A stretch of 64,000 nucleotides of DNA, from contig NZ_JAFLNC010000005.1 in NCBI RefSeq assembly GCF_017313765.1, positions 1 through 64,000 on the forward strand, written 5' to 3'. The stretch comes from Sneathiella sedimenti (lineage in GTDB: Bacteria > Pseudomonadota > Alphaproteobacteria > Sneathiellales > Sneathiellaceae). The translations under genes and the position numbers were made by a program. The notes under the pieces were generated by a model, which worked only from the letters and a program-made list of their open reading frames with translations, searched no databases and was not told where the DNA came from. Shown in pieces: positions 56,129 through 64,000 of this stretch; the stretch's first letter is position 1; each line of letters starts with the position of its first letter.

Positions 56129-56422
56129 ATGAACTTGTTACAGTTGCAACGCGATCTCCACCCAAGCCTTCAGGCGCAGCAGCCTGAACGGACTGTTCAG
56201 CCAATCTCCTGGAGCCGGCGGTTGTTTAATTCTCTGCTTTCGGTATTCGCCCGCTCGATCCAAAATCGCGCCAAGCACCATGAACTTAGGGTCCTGGATC
56301 CTCGTGCCCTGAAAGATATTGGGTTGGATGGTTCTCAAATCGACACAACGATTGAGGAGAGAATAGAGAGGGAAAGAAGGATGAAACTCAGGCCGGGTCG
56401 GCATATTTCCTTACGCAGATGA
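56129..56422 (+). CDS. DUF1127 domain protein
   Basis: The 97-residue basic protein has the C-terminal DUF1127 signature RVLDPRALKDIGLDGSQI. DUF1127 proteins are short, arginine-rich alphaproteobacterial regulators, several of which bind RNA or influence phosphate and sRNA metabolism. The ATG at 56129 has GGAGG upstream; the ATG at 56117 would place the ribosome binding site inside the gene. It is the only gene between lysR and the ABC-F gene. Confidence 0.85.
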   Translation: MNLLQLQRDLHPSLQAQQPERTVQPISWSRRLFNSLLSVFARSIQNRAKHHELRVLDPRALKDIGLDGSQIDTTIEERIERERRMKLRPGRHISLRR

Positions 56423-56540
56423 ACGCCTCGCCCGCCAGACAAATGCGTACTGGAATAAGGAATTTACGGTATAAAATTGCCCGTCCGTATATTCAGTGTT
56501 AAAAGGCCGCTGAACTCATATCTTATTTGGCGAAAATTCC

Positions 56541-58361
56541 ATGGCGGCTCCCATTCTGGCCCTGCAAAACGCCCGCATCACTTTCGGCGGCGGCGATCTG
56601 TTCTCTGATATCTCGCTCGGGATCGAGCCGGGGATGCGTATTGCCCTGATGGGGCGGAACGGCTCGGGCAAGTCGACGCTCCTGAAGGCGATCGCGGGTG
56701 ATATCGACCTCGACGGCGGGGAACGATTTCTGCAGAGCGGGGTCAAGGTAAGTTACCTCCGGCAGCAGCCGATTATCGTGCCGGGCCGCACTGTGTTTGC
56801 GCAGGTGCAGTCAGGCCTGCCGGCCGACGGGGAGGGCGAGGACCTCGGCTATCTGGTCGACCAGGTGCTGCATGGCGTCGGCATTGACGGGGATCGTCTG
56901 CTCGAAACCCTATCCGGCGGGGAGGCGCGACGCGTCAGCCTGGCCGAAGCGTTGGTCTCCGATCCCGACGTGCTGCTCCTCGACGAACCGACCAACCATC
57001 TTGATATCAAGACGATCCTCTGGCTGGAGGGGGAGTTGACGGCCTACAAGGGCGCGCTGATGATCATCAGCCATGACCGGCAGTTCCTGAAAAACCTGAC
57101 CAACCGGCTGTTCTGGCTCGATCGCGGCAAGCTGCGCACCCATGGCAAGGGCTTCGCGGCCTTTGATGAATGGTCGGAGGAAATTCTCCGTCGGGAGGAA
57201 GTGGAAACCAAGAAACTCGACAAGAAAATCGCCGAGGAGACAGACTGGTCCCGCAAGGGCATCACCGCGCGGCGCGCCCGTAATGAGGGCCGTATTCGCG
57301 CGCTCCATCGCCTGCGGGCAGAACGGGCCGAGCGGCTGGCCCCGGTCGGGTCGGCCAAGCTCTCCGTCAAGAGCGGCGCGAAAAGCGGCCGGGTGGTGGT
57401 CGAGGCGACCGATATCTCCATGACCTATGAGGGGGAGGGCGGCGAACCGCGCGAGGTTCTCGCAAAATTCTCAACCAAGATCCTGCGGGGCGACCGGGTC
57501 GGCATTATCGGGCCGAACGGCGCGGGCAAGACAACGCTGCTTAAAATCCTGATGGGGGAGCTTAAACCCACCACCGGTGACGTGAAGCTCGGCACCAATC
57601 TCACCCCGGCCATTTTCGATCAGCATCGCGACAGCCTCGATCCGGAGATGAGCCTCTGGGATACACTCGCAGACCCGGGCAGCGGGCAGCTTCTCGTGCG
57701 GGGGGAGGTACGCCATGTGGTGGCCTATCTCCGCGATTTCCTGTTTGAGGACCGGCAGGCGAAAAGCCCGGTCAAGGCGCTTTCCGGCGGGGAGAAAAAC
57801 CGGCTTCTGCTGGCCAAGCTGCTGGCGCGGGAGAGCAACTTGCTGATCCTCGACGAGCCGACAAACGACCTCGATATGGAAACCCTCGACCTGCTGCAGG
57901 ATATGCTGAGCGCCTATGACGGCACGCTTCTGGTCGTGAGCCATGACCGTGACTTCCTCGACCAGCTTGTCACCTCGACCATCGTGATCGAGGAGGGCGG
58001 CAAGGTCGATGAATATGTCGGCGGCTATTCCGATTACCGGCGGGCGCAGACAGCGGAGACGAAAAAGACCGCCAAGGCCGCGAAGCCGAAAGAGGCGGCG
58101 GCGAAACCCGCCGCGCCGCGGAAAAAGCTCACCTATAAGGATCAGCGCGATTATGAGCGTCTTCCCGCCGTGATTGAGGAGCTGGAGGCCGCGATCAAGG
58201 CGCTTGAGGCCGATCTCGCCAACCCGGATCTCTTCACCAAAACACCCGAGAAATTCAAGGAAAAGGCCGCCGCGCTCGCCAAGGCCCAGTCCGACAAGGA
58301 CGACGCCGAAACCCGCTGGCTGGAACTCGAAATCCTGCAGGAGGAAATCTCAGCTTCGTGA
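56541..58361 (+). CDS. uup: ABC-F ATPase, Uup type
   Basis: The 606-residue soluble protein has two ABC ATPase domains (Walker A GRNGSGKST at 38-46 and GPNGAGKTT near 322; signatures LSGGEARR and LSGGEKNR) and a C-terminal charged coiled-coil (about 525-606), as in Uup. ABC-F proteins act on ribosomes or DNA intermediates and are not transporters. The ribosome binding site is weak. Its stop lies inside the convergent TetR-family gene end (12-bp overlap). Confidence 0.94.
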   Translation: MAAPILALQNARITFGGGDLFSDISLGIEPGMRIALMGRNGSGKSTLLKAIAGDIDLDGGERFLQSGVKVSYLRQQPIIVPGRTVFAQVQSGLPADGEGEDLGYLVDQVLHGVGIDGDRLLETLSGGEARRVSLAEALVSDPDVLLLDEPTNHLDIKTILWLEGELTAYKGALMIISHDRQFLKNLTNRLFWLDRGKLRTHGKGFAAFDEWSEEILRREEVETKKLDKKIAEETDWSRKGITARRARNEGRIRALHRLRAERAERLAPVGSAKLSVKSGAKSGRVVVEATDISMTYEGEGGEPREVLAKFSTKILRGDRVGIIGPNGAGKTTLLKILMGELKPTTGDVKLGTNLTPAIFDQHRDSLDPEMSLWDTLADPGSGQLLVRGEVRHVVAYLRDFLFEDRQAKSPVKALSGGEKNRLLLAKLLARESNLLILDEPTNDLDMETLDLLQDMLSAYDGTLLVVSHDRDFLDQLVTSTIVIEEGGKVDEYVGGYSDYRRAQTAETKKTAKAAKPKEAAAKPAAPRKKLTYKDQRDYERLPAVIEELEAAIKALEADLANPDLFTKTPEKFKEKAAALAKAQSDKDDAETRWLELEILQEEISAS

Positions 58362-59015
58362 CGGGATCGGTTGCAGGCCACAGGTGCGGAGCACTATGGT
58401 AATGATAAAGTCGGTGGCGGCGTCGAAATCCTCTGCCTTCAGCTTTTTCTTGCGGCCAAGAACGGCGGCCCATTGCACTTCGAAATCCGCCCAAGTCTGG
58501 GTCATTGACCAGATATGAAAGAGAAGGCGCTTGCTATCCACAGGGGCCATGCGGCCTTCCTCGATCCAGTGGTCCAGAATAGCTGCTTTTTCCTCAACCC
58601 ACTCCTTGAGTTCTGTTTCCAGATAGCCGCTGATGCGCGGGGCGCCGCGAATAAGTTCATTGGCGAAGACTTTAGACGCATTGGGCCGGTTTTGCGAAAG
58701 CTGCATTTTCGCGCGGATATAATCGGCGAGGGTGGTTGCGGGATCGTCATTTTCCCCGATTTCCCGGAAGGAGGAGAGCCAGAGCGCGATAATGTCATCA
58801 AGGACAGCGCGGTAGAGTTTCGCCTTGGTGCCGAAATAGTAATGGATATTGGCCTTGGGCAGGCCTGCTTCCTCGGCGATGGCCGCAGTGGTTGCGCCGC
58901 GAAATCCGTTGCCCGCGAAAACCTTCTCGGCCGCCTTCATGATCTTTTCTATATTTTCCTGACGTATCCGACCCTGCGAAGAGTCATCTGCCGTTGCGTT
59001 TGTTTCCGCGTCCAT
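58350..59015 (-). CDS. rutR: TetR-family regulator, RutR-like
   Basis: From ATG 59015 the product has 221 residues. The helix-turn-helix ATTAAIAEEAGLPKANIHYYFGTKAKLYRAVLDDIIALWLSSF and the C-terminal domain (YIRAKMQLSQNRPNASKVFANELIRGAPRISGYLETELKEWVEEKAAILDHWIEEGRMAPVDSKRLLFHIWSMTQTWADF) follow E. coli RutR closely. RutR binds uracil/thymine and represses pyrimidine catabolism through the palindrome TTGACCA-N2-TGGTCAA. A matching site lies in the divergent intergenic region, so this is almost certainly the local repressor. Confidence 0.92.
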   Translation of the reverse strand: MDAETNATADDSSQGRIRQENIEKIMKAAEKVFAGNGFRGATTAAIAEEAGLPKANIHYYFGTKAKLYRAVLDDIIALWLSSFREIGENDDPATTLADYIRAKMQLSQNRPNASKVFANELIRGAPRISGYLETELKEWVEEKAAILDHWIEEGRMAPVDSKRLLFHIWSMTQTWADFEVQWAAVLGRKKKLKAEDFDAATDFIITIVLRTCGLQPIPSRS

Positions 59016-59103
59016 TATCGGCTCTGAATTTGTAATATGCGTATAATTCCCGATTCCTAAATCGACTATTTTTGCCACTTTTGCAACTATTATTAATTAG
59101 AAC

Positions 59104-59119
59104 TTGACCATTTGGTCAG
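59104..59119. promoter_or_regulatory. RutR-type operator between rutR and preT
   Basis: TTGACCATTTGGTCAG is a near-perfect palindrome: half-sites TTGACCA and TGGTCAG around a 2-bp spacer. It agrees with the RutR consensus TTGACCA-N2-TGGTCAA at 15 of 16 positions and lies between the divergent rutR and preT genes. Confidence 0.9.
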
Positions 59120-59200
59120 GATTTGTCTATGGTTTTTCAAGGGCATGAAGCGGCAATTTTTGCGCCGTTATTTTCAAACATGAATATGGGGGTGCGGGTC

Positions 59201-60541
59201 ATGAGCGATATTGCTGCAGGACGGCTTTCTGGAGAGGAACTGGCGGAAAATTTCGCCGATATTCATCCGCCGCTGGACGCAAAATCCGCGCATATCGAGG
59301 CGAGCCGCTGTTACTTCTGCTATGACGCCCCCTGTATGGAAGCCTGCCCGACGGGCATCGACATCCCGAGTTTTATTCGCAAGATTTCAACCGACAATGT
59401 CCGGGGATCCGCGATTGATATCCTGGAAGAGAACATCATGGGCGGGGCCTGTGCGCGGGTTTGCCCGACGGAAGTCCTCTGCGAGGGAGCCTGCGTTCGC
59501 ACCGCGCAGGAAGGCAAGCCTGTCACCATCGGCGCGCTACAGCGTTTTGCAACCGACTGGTTGATGGAAAAGGGGGAGCAGCCTTTTACCCGTGCCGCCA
59601 AAACGGGCAAGAAAGTCGCGATCATCGGCGCCGGTCCGGCGGGGCTTTCGGCGGCGCATCGCCTGTCCCAACTCGGGCATGACTGCGAGGTGTTCGAGGC
59701 GCTCCCGAAATCCGGCGGACTTAATGAATATGGCATTGCCGATTACAAGGTTGTCGATAACTTCGCGCAGAAAGAGGTCGAATTTATTCTCGGTCTCGGC
59801 GGCATTACCGTCCACCACGGCAAGAAACTGGGACAGGAGTTGGCGCTTGGCACCCTTCGAAATGATTTCGATGCGGTTTTTATCGGCAGCGGACAGGGCG
59901 CGGTGCAAGCGCTTGCTCTTGAAGGAGAGAACATTGAAGGGGTCTTTAACGCGGTCGACTATATCGCTGATCTCCGCCAGACGCCGGATAAATCAAAACT
60001 CCCCATCGGGCGGCGTGTTGTGGTTATTGGCGGGGGCAGCACTGCAATCGATATTGCCGTGAAATCAAAACGCCTCGGCGCGGAAGATGTCACCATTGTC
60101 TACCGGCGGGGAGCCGAGGCAATGAGTGCAACCGACGTTGAGCAGAAATTCGCACAAACCAATGGTGTAAAGATCAAGCACTGGATGCAGCCGGTCGGAA
60201 TCATGTCGGACAATGGCGCAGTCAGCGCGGTTGAGTTTGAATATACAAAACAGGGGCCAGATGGAAAACTCATCGGCTCGGGCGAAAAAACAACGATTGA
60301 GGCCGATATGCTGTTCAAGGCGATTGGCCAGTTATTCGTGCCCGATCCTGTCTCTGGCACGGCCGCACAGCTGGAGCTGAAACATGGAAAGATTGCCGTC
60401 GATGACAGTTACGCAACCTCGCTTGAGGGGGTTTACGCGGGTGGCGACTGCATCGACGGCAATGTCGGGCTGACAGTCGCGGCGGTTCAGGATGGCAAGA
60501 AGGCGGCCCTGGCAATCAACGACTATCTGGCGAAGAAATAG
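59201..60541 (+). CDS. preT: Dihydropyrimidine dehydrogenase subunit PreT-like (NAD-linked, Fe-S)
   Basis: The 446-residue protein has an N-terminal Fe-S domain with Cys clusters C37, C40, C45, C49 (RCYFCYDAPCMEACP) and C84, C88, C94, C98, then an FAD-binding GAGPAGLSAAH and an NAD-binding IGGGSTAIDIA, the layout of PreT and of the N-terminal part of eukaryotic DPYD. It passes electrons from NADH to PreA. The start is uncertain: ATG 59201 has a G-rich stretch upstream, but in-frame ATGs at 59129, 59180 and 59186 are possible. It lies 82 bp after the RutR operator. Confidence 0.92.
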   Translation: MSDIAAGRLSGEELAENFADIHPPLDAKSAHIEASRCYFCYDAPCMEACPTGIDIPSFIRKISTDNVRGSAIDILEENIMGGACARVCPTEVLCEGACVRTAQEGKPVTIGALQRFATDWLMEKGEQPFTRAAKTGKKVAIIGAGPAGLSAAHRLSQLGHDCEVFEALPKSGGLNEYGIADYKVVDNFAQKEVEFILGLGGITVHHGKKLGQELALGTLRNDFDAVFIGSGQGAVQALALEGENIEGVFNAVDYIADLRQTPDKSKLPIGRRVVVIGGGSTAIDIAVKSKRLGAEDVTIVYRRGAEAMSATDVEQKFAQTNGVKIKHWMQPVGIMSDNGAVSAVEFEYTKQGPDGKLIGSGEKTTIEADMLFKAIGQLFVPDPVSGTAAQLELKHGKIAVDDSYATSLEGVYAGGDCIDGNVGLTVAAVQDGKKAALAINDYLAKK

Positions 60542-60551
60542 GGAGAGAGAC

Positions 60552-61826
60552 ATGGCTGACCTTTCATATAATTTCGCCGGGATCAAAAGCCCGAACCCCT
60601 TCTGGCTGGCAAGCGCGCCGCCAACGGACAAAGAATATAACGTCGTCCGCGCGTTCGAGGCGGGCTGGGGCGGCGTCGTCTGGAAAACGCTGGGCGAGGA
60701 TCCGCCGGTGGTCAACGTCTCCTCTCGTTATGGCGCGGTCCAATTGAACGGGCAGCGGATGATGGGCTTCAGCAATATCGAGCTGATCACTGACCGTCCG
60801 CTCGATGTGAACCTTGAGGAAATCGCCCGGGTCAAGAAAAACTGGCCCGACCGTGCGGTTGTTGTTTCCCTGATGGTCCCGTGCGAGGAAGAGCCGTGGA
60901 AGCGCATTCTGCGGAAGGTCGAGGATACCGGCGCGGATGGGGTGGAGCTTAATTTTGGCTGCCCCCATGGCATGTCGGAACGGGGCATGGGCTCGGCGGT
61001 GGGGCAGGTGCCGGAATATGTGGAGATGGTGACAAGATGGTGCAAGGAGCATTCAGACCTGCCCGTCATCGTCAAGCTCACCCCGAATATCACCGATATC
61101 CGCACGGCGGCCCGCGCGGCAGTGAGGGGCGGGGCGGATGCCGTTTCCCTCATTAACACGATTAACTCCATCGTCAGTGTCGATCTCGATGTAATGGCAC
61201 CGACGCCGATTGTTGACGGCAAGGGCGCCCACGGCGGTTATTGCGGTCCGGCCGTCAAGCCCATCGCACTCAATATGGTGGCGGAAATCGCCCGCGATCC
61301 GGAATGCAGGGGCATTCCCGTTTCCGGCATTGGCGGCATCGCGAACTGGCGGGACGGGGCGGAGTTCATGGCGCTTGGCTGCGGCTCGGTGCAGGTCTGC
61401 ACCGCCGCCATGCATTATGGGTTCCGCATCGTTGATGACATGATCACCGGATTGTCGAACTGGATGGATGAAAAAGGCTATCGCTCCATTGATGATTTCC
61501 GGTCCATGGCGGTGCCCAATGTCGCCAACTGGAACGAGCTCAACATGAACTATGACATCAAGGCGCGCATCAATCAGGACTCCTGCATCAAGTGCGGCCT
61601 GTGCCATATTACCTGCGAGGATACCTCTCATCAGGCGATCACCGCGACCCGCGTCGAGGGCGCCCGACTTTATGAAGTAGTGGACAAGGAATGTGTGGGC
61701 TGTAATCTCTGCATGTTGGCCTGCCCGGTGGATAATTGCATCACCATGGAGCGGGTGGATAAGGACAAGCCCTACATGAACTGGAACCAGGACCCACGCA
61801 ACCCGTTTTCAACGGCCGCAGAATAG
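60552..61826 (+). CDS. preA: Dihydropyrimidine dehydrogenase subunit PreA-like (FMN, Fe-S)
   Basis: The 424-residue protein has an FMN barrel homologous to dihydroorotate dehydrogenase with the loop NFGCPHGMSERGMG, where C137 aligns with the DPYD catalytic Cys region, GIGGIANWRDGAEFMALG (FMN site), and two C-terminal 4Fe-4S motifs (CIKCGLCHITC and CVGCNLCMLAC). With PreT it reduces uracil or thymine to the dihydro form. It follows preT by 10 bp with GGGAGAGAG upstream of the ATG. Confidence 0.94.
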   Translation: MADLSYNFAGIKSPNPFWLASAPPTDKEYNVVRAFEAGWGGVVWKTLGEDPPVVNVSSRYGAVQLNGQRMMGFSNIELITDRPLDVNLEEIARVKKNWPDRAVVVSLMVPCEEEPWKRILRKVEDTGADGVELNFGCPHGMSERGMGSAVGQVPEYVEMVTRWCKEHSDLPVIVKLTPNITDIRTAARAAVRGGADAVSLINTINSIVSVDLDVMAPTPIVDGKGAHGGYCGPAVKPIALNMVAEIARDPECRGIPVSGIGGIANWRDGAEFMALGCGSVQVCTAAMHYGFRIVDDMITGLSNWMDEKGYRSIDDFRSMAVPNVANWNELNMNYDIKARINQDSCIKCGLCHITCEDTSHQAITATRVEGARLYEVVDKECVGCNLCMLACPVDNCITMERVDKDKPYMNWNQDPRNPFSTAAE

Positions 61827-61841
61827 AGACGAAAGAAACCC

Positions 61842-63077
61842 ATGCAGAATATGAATGTAAAAGGCGATCGGCTTTGGGAAAGTCTGATGGAAATGGCCAA
61901 GATTGGCGCAACGAAGAAGGGGGGCTGCTGCCGCCTCGCGCTCACCGATCTCGACAAGGAAGGCCGCGATCTTTTCTCATCCTGGTGCAACGATGCTGGC
62001 TGCACCATAAAGGTTGACAAGATGGGCAATATCTTCGCCCGCCGCGCCGGAACCCGCGATGACCTGCCGCCGGTGATGACCGGATCGCATCTTGATACCC
62101 AGCCGACCGGCGGGAAGTATGACGGGGTGTTCGGTGTGCTGGCGGGCCTGGAAGTTCTTCGCACCCTCAATGATTTTGATGTCAAGACAGAGCATCCGGT
62201 GGAAGTTGCCGTCTGGACGAACGAGGAAGGCTCTCGCTTCGCGCCGGCCATGGTTGCCTCCGGGGTGTTTGCCGGGGTATTCGACCTTGAATACGGCCTT
62301 TCCCGCGCCGATCTCGACGGCAAGACCATGGGCGAGGAACTGAAGCGTATCGGCTATGCCGGGACAGAGGAAGTCGGTGGTCGCGAGATCAAGGCCTTTT
62401 TCGAGGCGCATATTGAGCAGGGCCCGATCCTTGAACATGAAGAGAAGACCATCGGCGTGGTCATGGGCGCGCAGGGTCAACGCTGGTACGAAATCACCAT
62501 TACCGGGCAGGAGGCCCATGCTGGCCCAACGCCAATGGCACGACGTAAAGATGCGCTTGTCGCGGCATCGAAGATCATTACGGAGGTCAATCGCATCGGC
62601 ATGGATAACCAGCCCTTCGCCTGCGCCACGGTGGGCCTGATCCAGTCGAGCCCGAATTCACGTAATACCATCCCGGGCGAGGTGTTCTTCACCGTCGATT
62701 TCCGCCATCCGAAGGACGAGATTCTCAGCAAGATGGACGCGGAGCTCCGTGCCTTCGCTGAGAAAACCGCCAAGGACGGCGGCTATGAGATGAAGTTTGA
62801 GGAAATCTGGTATTCCCCGCCCGTTGAGTTCGATACGGACTGTGTGAATGCGGTCCGCAAGGGCTCGGAGATTGCGGGGTATAGCCATATGGATATCATT
62901 TCCGGTGCCGGGCATGACGCCTGTTATATTTCCCGCGTCGCCCCGACGGGCATGATCTTCGTTCCCTGCGAAAACGGGATCAGCCATAACGAGGAAGAGG
63001 AAGCGACCCCTGAAGATCTTGCCGCCGGATGTAATGTTCTGCTGCATGCCATAGTGGAGCGGGCCAATATTGTCTGA
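61842..63077 (+). CDS. Zn-dependent amidohydrolase, M20 type (beta-ureidopropionase/carbamoylase-like)
   Basis: The 411-residue peptidase-family M20 protein has the metal and catalytic residues H83 and D94 (GSHLDTQPTGGKYDGVF) and E128-E129 (WTNEEGSRF), as in N-carbamoyl-amino-acid hydrolases and allantoate amidohydrolases. After PreT and PreA in the pathway, hydrolysis of the N-carbamoyl-beta-alanine product is the expected role (PydC/ureidopropionase), inferred from context. GAAAG lies before the ATG. It is followed, with overlap, by the transporter ATPase. Confidence 0.9.
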   Translation: MQNMNVKGDRLWESLMEMAKIGATKKGGCCRLALTDLDKEGRDLFSSWCNDAGCTIKVDKMGNIFARRAGTRDDLPPVMTGSHLDTQPTGGKYDGVFGVLAGLEVLRTLNDFDVKTEHPVEVAVWTNEEGSRFAPAMVASGVFAGVFDLEYGLSRADLDGKTMGEELKRIGYAGTEEVGGREIKAFFEAHIEQGPILEHEEKTIGVVMGAQGQRWYEITITGQEAHAGPTPMARRKDALVAASKIITEVNRIGMDNQPFACATVGLIQSSPNSRNTIPGEVFFTVDFRHPKDEILSKMDAELRAFAEKTAKDGGYEMKFEEIWYSPPVEFDTDCVNAVRKGSEIAGYSHMDIISGAGHDACYISRVAPTGMIFVPCENGISHNEEEEATPEDLAAGCNVLLHAIVERANIV

Positions 63078-63864
63078 TGTTGATTTAAAACCAGTAATCG
63101 AGATTGAAAAACTCAATCTTGTCTTTCAAACGGCGGACACGCCAGTACATGCGCTTTCAGATATCGACTTGACCGTGAATGCGGGGGACTTTGTTTCCTT
63201 CATTGGCCCGTCCGGTTGCGGCAAGACGACCCTGATGAGGGTGATTGCCGATCTGGAGAAACCCACGGGCGGGCATATTTCTGTGAATGGCATGACGCCG
63301 GAGGAGGCACGGCAAAAGCGGGCCTACGGCTATGTGTTTCAGGCCCCGGCGCTCTATCCCTGGCGGACGGTCGAGAAAAACATCATGCTGCCGCTGGAGA
63401 TTATGGGGCTCAGCCGGGAGGAACAGAAGGCGCGGGCCGCACGCAACCTCGCAATGGTCAATCTTGAAGGGTTCGAGAAAAAATTTCCTTGGCAGCTCTC
63501 GGGCGGGATGCAGCAACGGGTCTCTATCGCCCGTGCCCTGTCGGTGGAACCGGATCTGCTGCTGATGGACGAGCCCTTTGGCGCGCTTGACGAGATTACC
63601 CGCGATCACCTGAATGAACAGCTCTTGAAACTTTGGGATACAACGAAGAAGACAGTCATTTTCGTGACACACTCGATCCCGGAGGCGGTCTTTCTCTCCT
63701 CCAAAATTGTGGTGATGAGCCCGCGGCCGGGCAAGGTCATTGACATCATTGAGAGCAACCTGCCGCGGGATCGTACATTGGACATTCGCGAGACACCGGA
63801 GTTTCTTGAAATTTCCCACCGCGTGCGCGAGGGGCTGCGCTCGGGGCATAGCTACGATGACTAA
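63070..63864 (+). CDS. ABC transporter ATPase of the pyrimidine locus
   Basis: The 264-residue ATPase has Walker A GPSGCGKTT, Q-loop VFQAPALYPW, signature LSGGMQQR, Walker B LLLMDEP and switch VTHSIPEA, of the NitT/TauT/ThiZ type. The start is a TTG at 63070 overlapping the M20 stop by 8 bp; GGAG lies upstream and no ATG is in frame nearby, so translational coupling is likely. As part of the pyd locus it probably imports a pyrimidine or its precursor with the permease that follows. Confidence 0.9.
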   Translation: MSDVDLKPVIEIEKLNLVFQTADTPVHALSDIDLTVNAGDFVSFIGPSGCGKTTLMRVIADLEKPTGGHISVNGMTPEEARQKRAYGYVFQAPALYPWRTVEKNIMLPLEIMGLSREEQKARAARNLAMVNLEGFEKKFPWQLSGGMQQRVSIARALSVEPDLLLMDEPFGALDEITRDHLNEQLLKLWDTTKKTVIFVTHSIPEAVFLSSKIVVMSPRPGKVIDIIESNLPRDRTLDIRETPEFLEISHRVREGLRSGHSYDD

Positions 63865-64000
63865 GCCGGCTGAAATCAGCAAGGCGGGGATATGGCGCCG
63901 CCTATATGACGGGAAGAGCTTTCCCGTTTTTGTCGTCGTTCTTAGTTTGTTGATCCTTTGGTATGCGGGCGCGGTCTATATGAATTCCGATCGCCTGATC
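63857..64000 (+). CDS. ABC transporter permease, partial (right edge)
   Basis: The ATG at 63857 overlaps the ATPase stop and opens a frame that runs to the window edge (48 codons). It begins with a basic N-terminus and a hydrophobic segment FPVFVVVLSLLILWYAG, as expected for the NitT/TauT-type permease paired with the upstream ATPase. The rest is outside the window. Confidence 0.8.
   Translation, partial: MTKPAEISKAGIWRRLYDGKSFPVFVVVLSLLILWYAGAVYMNSDRLI

Overview
The window reads as chromosomal DNA of a moderately GC-rich alphaproteobacterium, probably an aerobic, free-living heterotroph. Supporting signs are an initiator tRNA with the bacterial C1-A72 mismatch, a SUF locus headed by an Rrf2 regulator and carrying SufT and SufU, a DUF1127 protein, Tat and PEP-CTERM type exported proteins, and catabolic genes for aromatics, pyrimidines, amino sugars and peptides. 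The genus cannot be fixed from sequence alone. No phage, insertion sequence, CRISPR array or rRNA was seen. Genes are dense, many are coupled by stop/start overlaps, and most have clear Shine-Dalgarno sequences.

Layout: 1-5.5 kb holds tRNA-fMet, a DUF305 membrane protein, NAD-malic enzyme, an iron-type VOC (HPPD-like) protein and an FMN glutamate-synthase-like enzyme. 5.5-11.7 kb holds a ClC channel, an EEP-family hydrolase, an aldo/keto reductase, a thioredoxin-fold/GST pair, a YqaA membrane protein and an SH3 protein. 12-18.4 kb holds an acidic unknown protein, an acyl-CoA synthetase, an alpha/beta hydrolase-OsmC fusion, an orphan histidine kinase and a GntR regulator. 18.5-23.3 kb holds a NitT/TauT-type ABC transporter and nagA-nagK. 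23.4-31.2 kb holds pobA, a sulfatase, DUF427, a pseudouridine synthase, a guanidinium exporter behind a guanidine-II riboswitch, GNAT/MarR, an ArsR/SRPBCC pair and an acyl-CoA dehydrogenase. 31.5-40.2 kb holds two PEP-CTERM type proteins around a complete dipeptide/oligopeptide ABC operon. 40.2-41.9 kb is an AT-rich patch with one unknown three-helix membrane protein. 41.9-47 kb holds azlCD, an ArsR/NIPSNAP pair, a DJ-1/PfpI protein and a TPR protein. 47.1-54 kb is a nine-gene SUF operon. 54-58.4 kb holds a structured-RNA candidate, a small P-loop protein, a LysR regulator, a DUF1127 protein and an ABC-F ATPase. 58.4-64 kb is a pyrimidine reductive catabolism locus with its RutR-type regulator, running off the right edge.

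How parts work together: the SUF operon should build Fe-S clusters that PreT, PreA and the FMN/Fe-S oxidoreductase here need. The pyd locus (preT, preA, ureidopropionase-like amidohydrolase, ABC importer) lies behind a palindrome matching the RutR consensus and diverges from a RutR-like gene. The best non-coding signals are the guanidine-II riboswitch at 27.7 kb, a twin-operator and apparently leaderless arsR at 29.1-29.2 kb, and a roughly 110-nt promoter-to-terminator structured transcript at 54.27-54.38 kb whose class I do not recognise.
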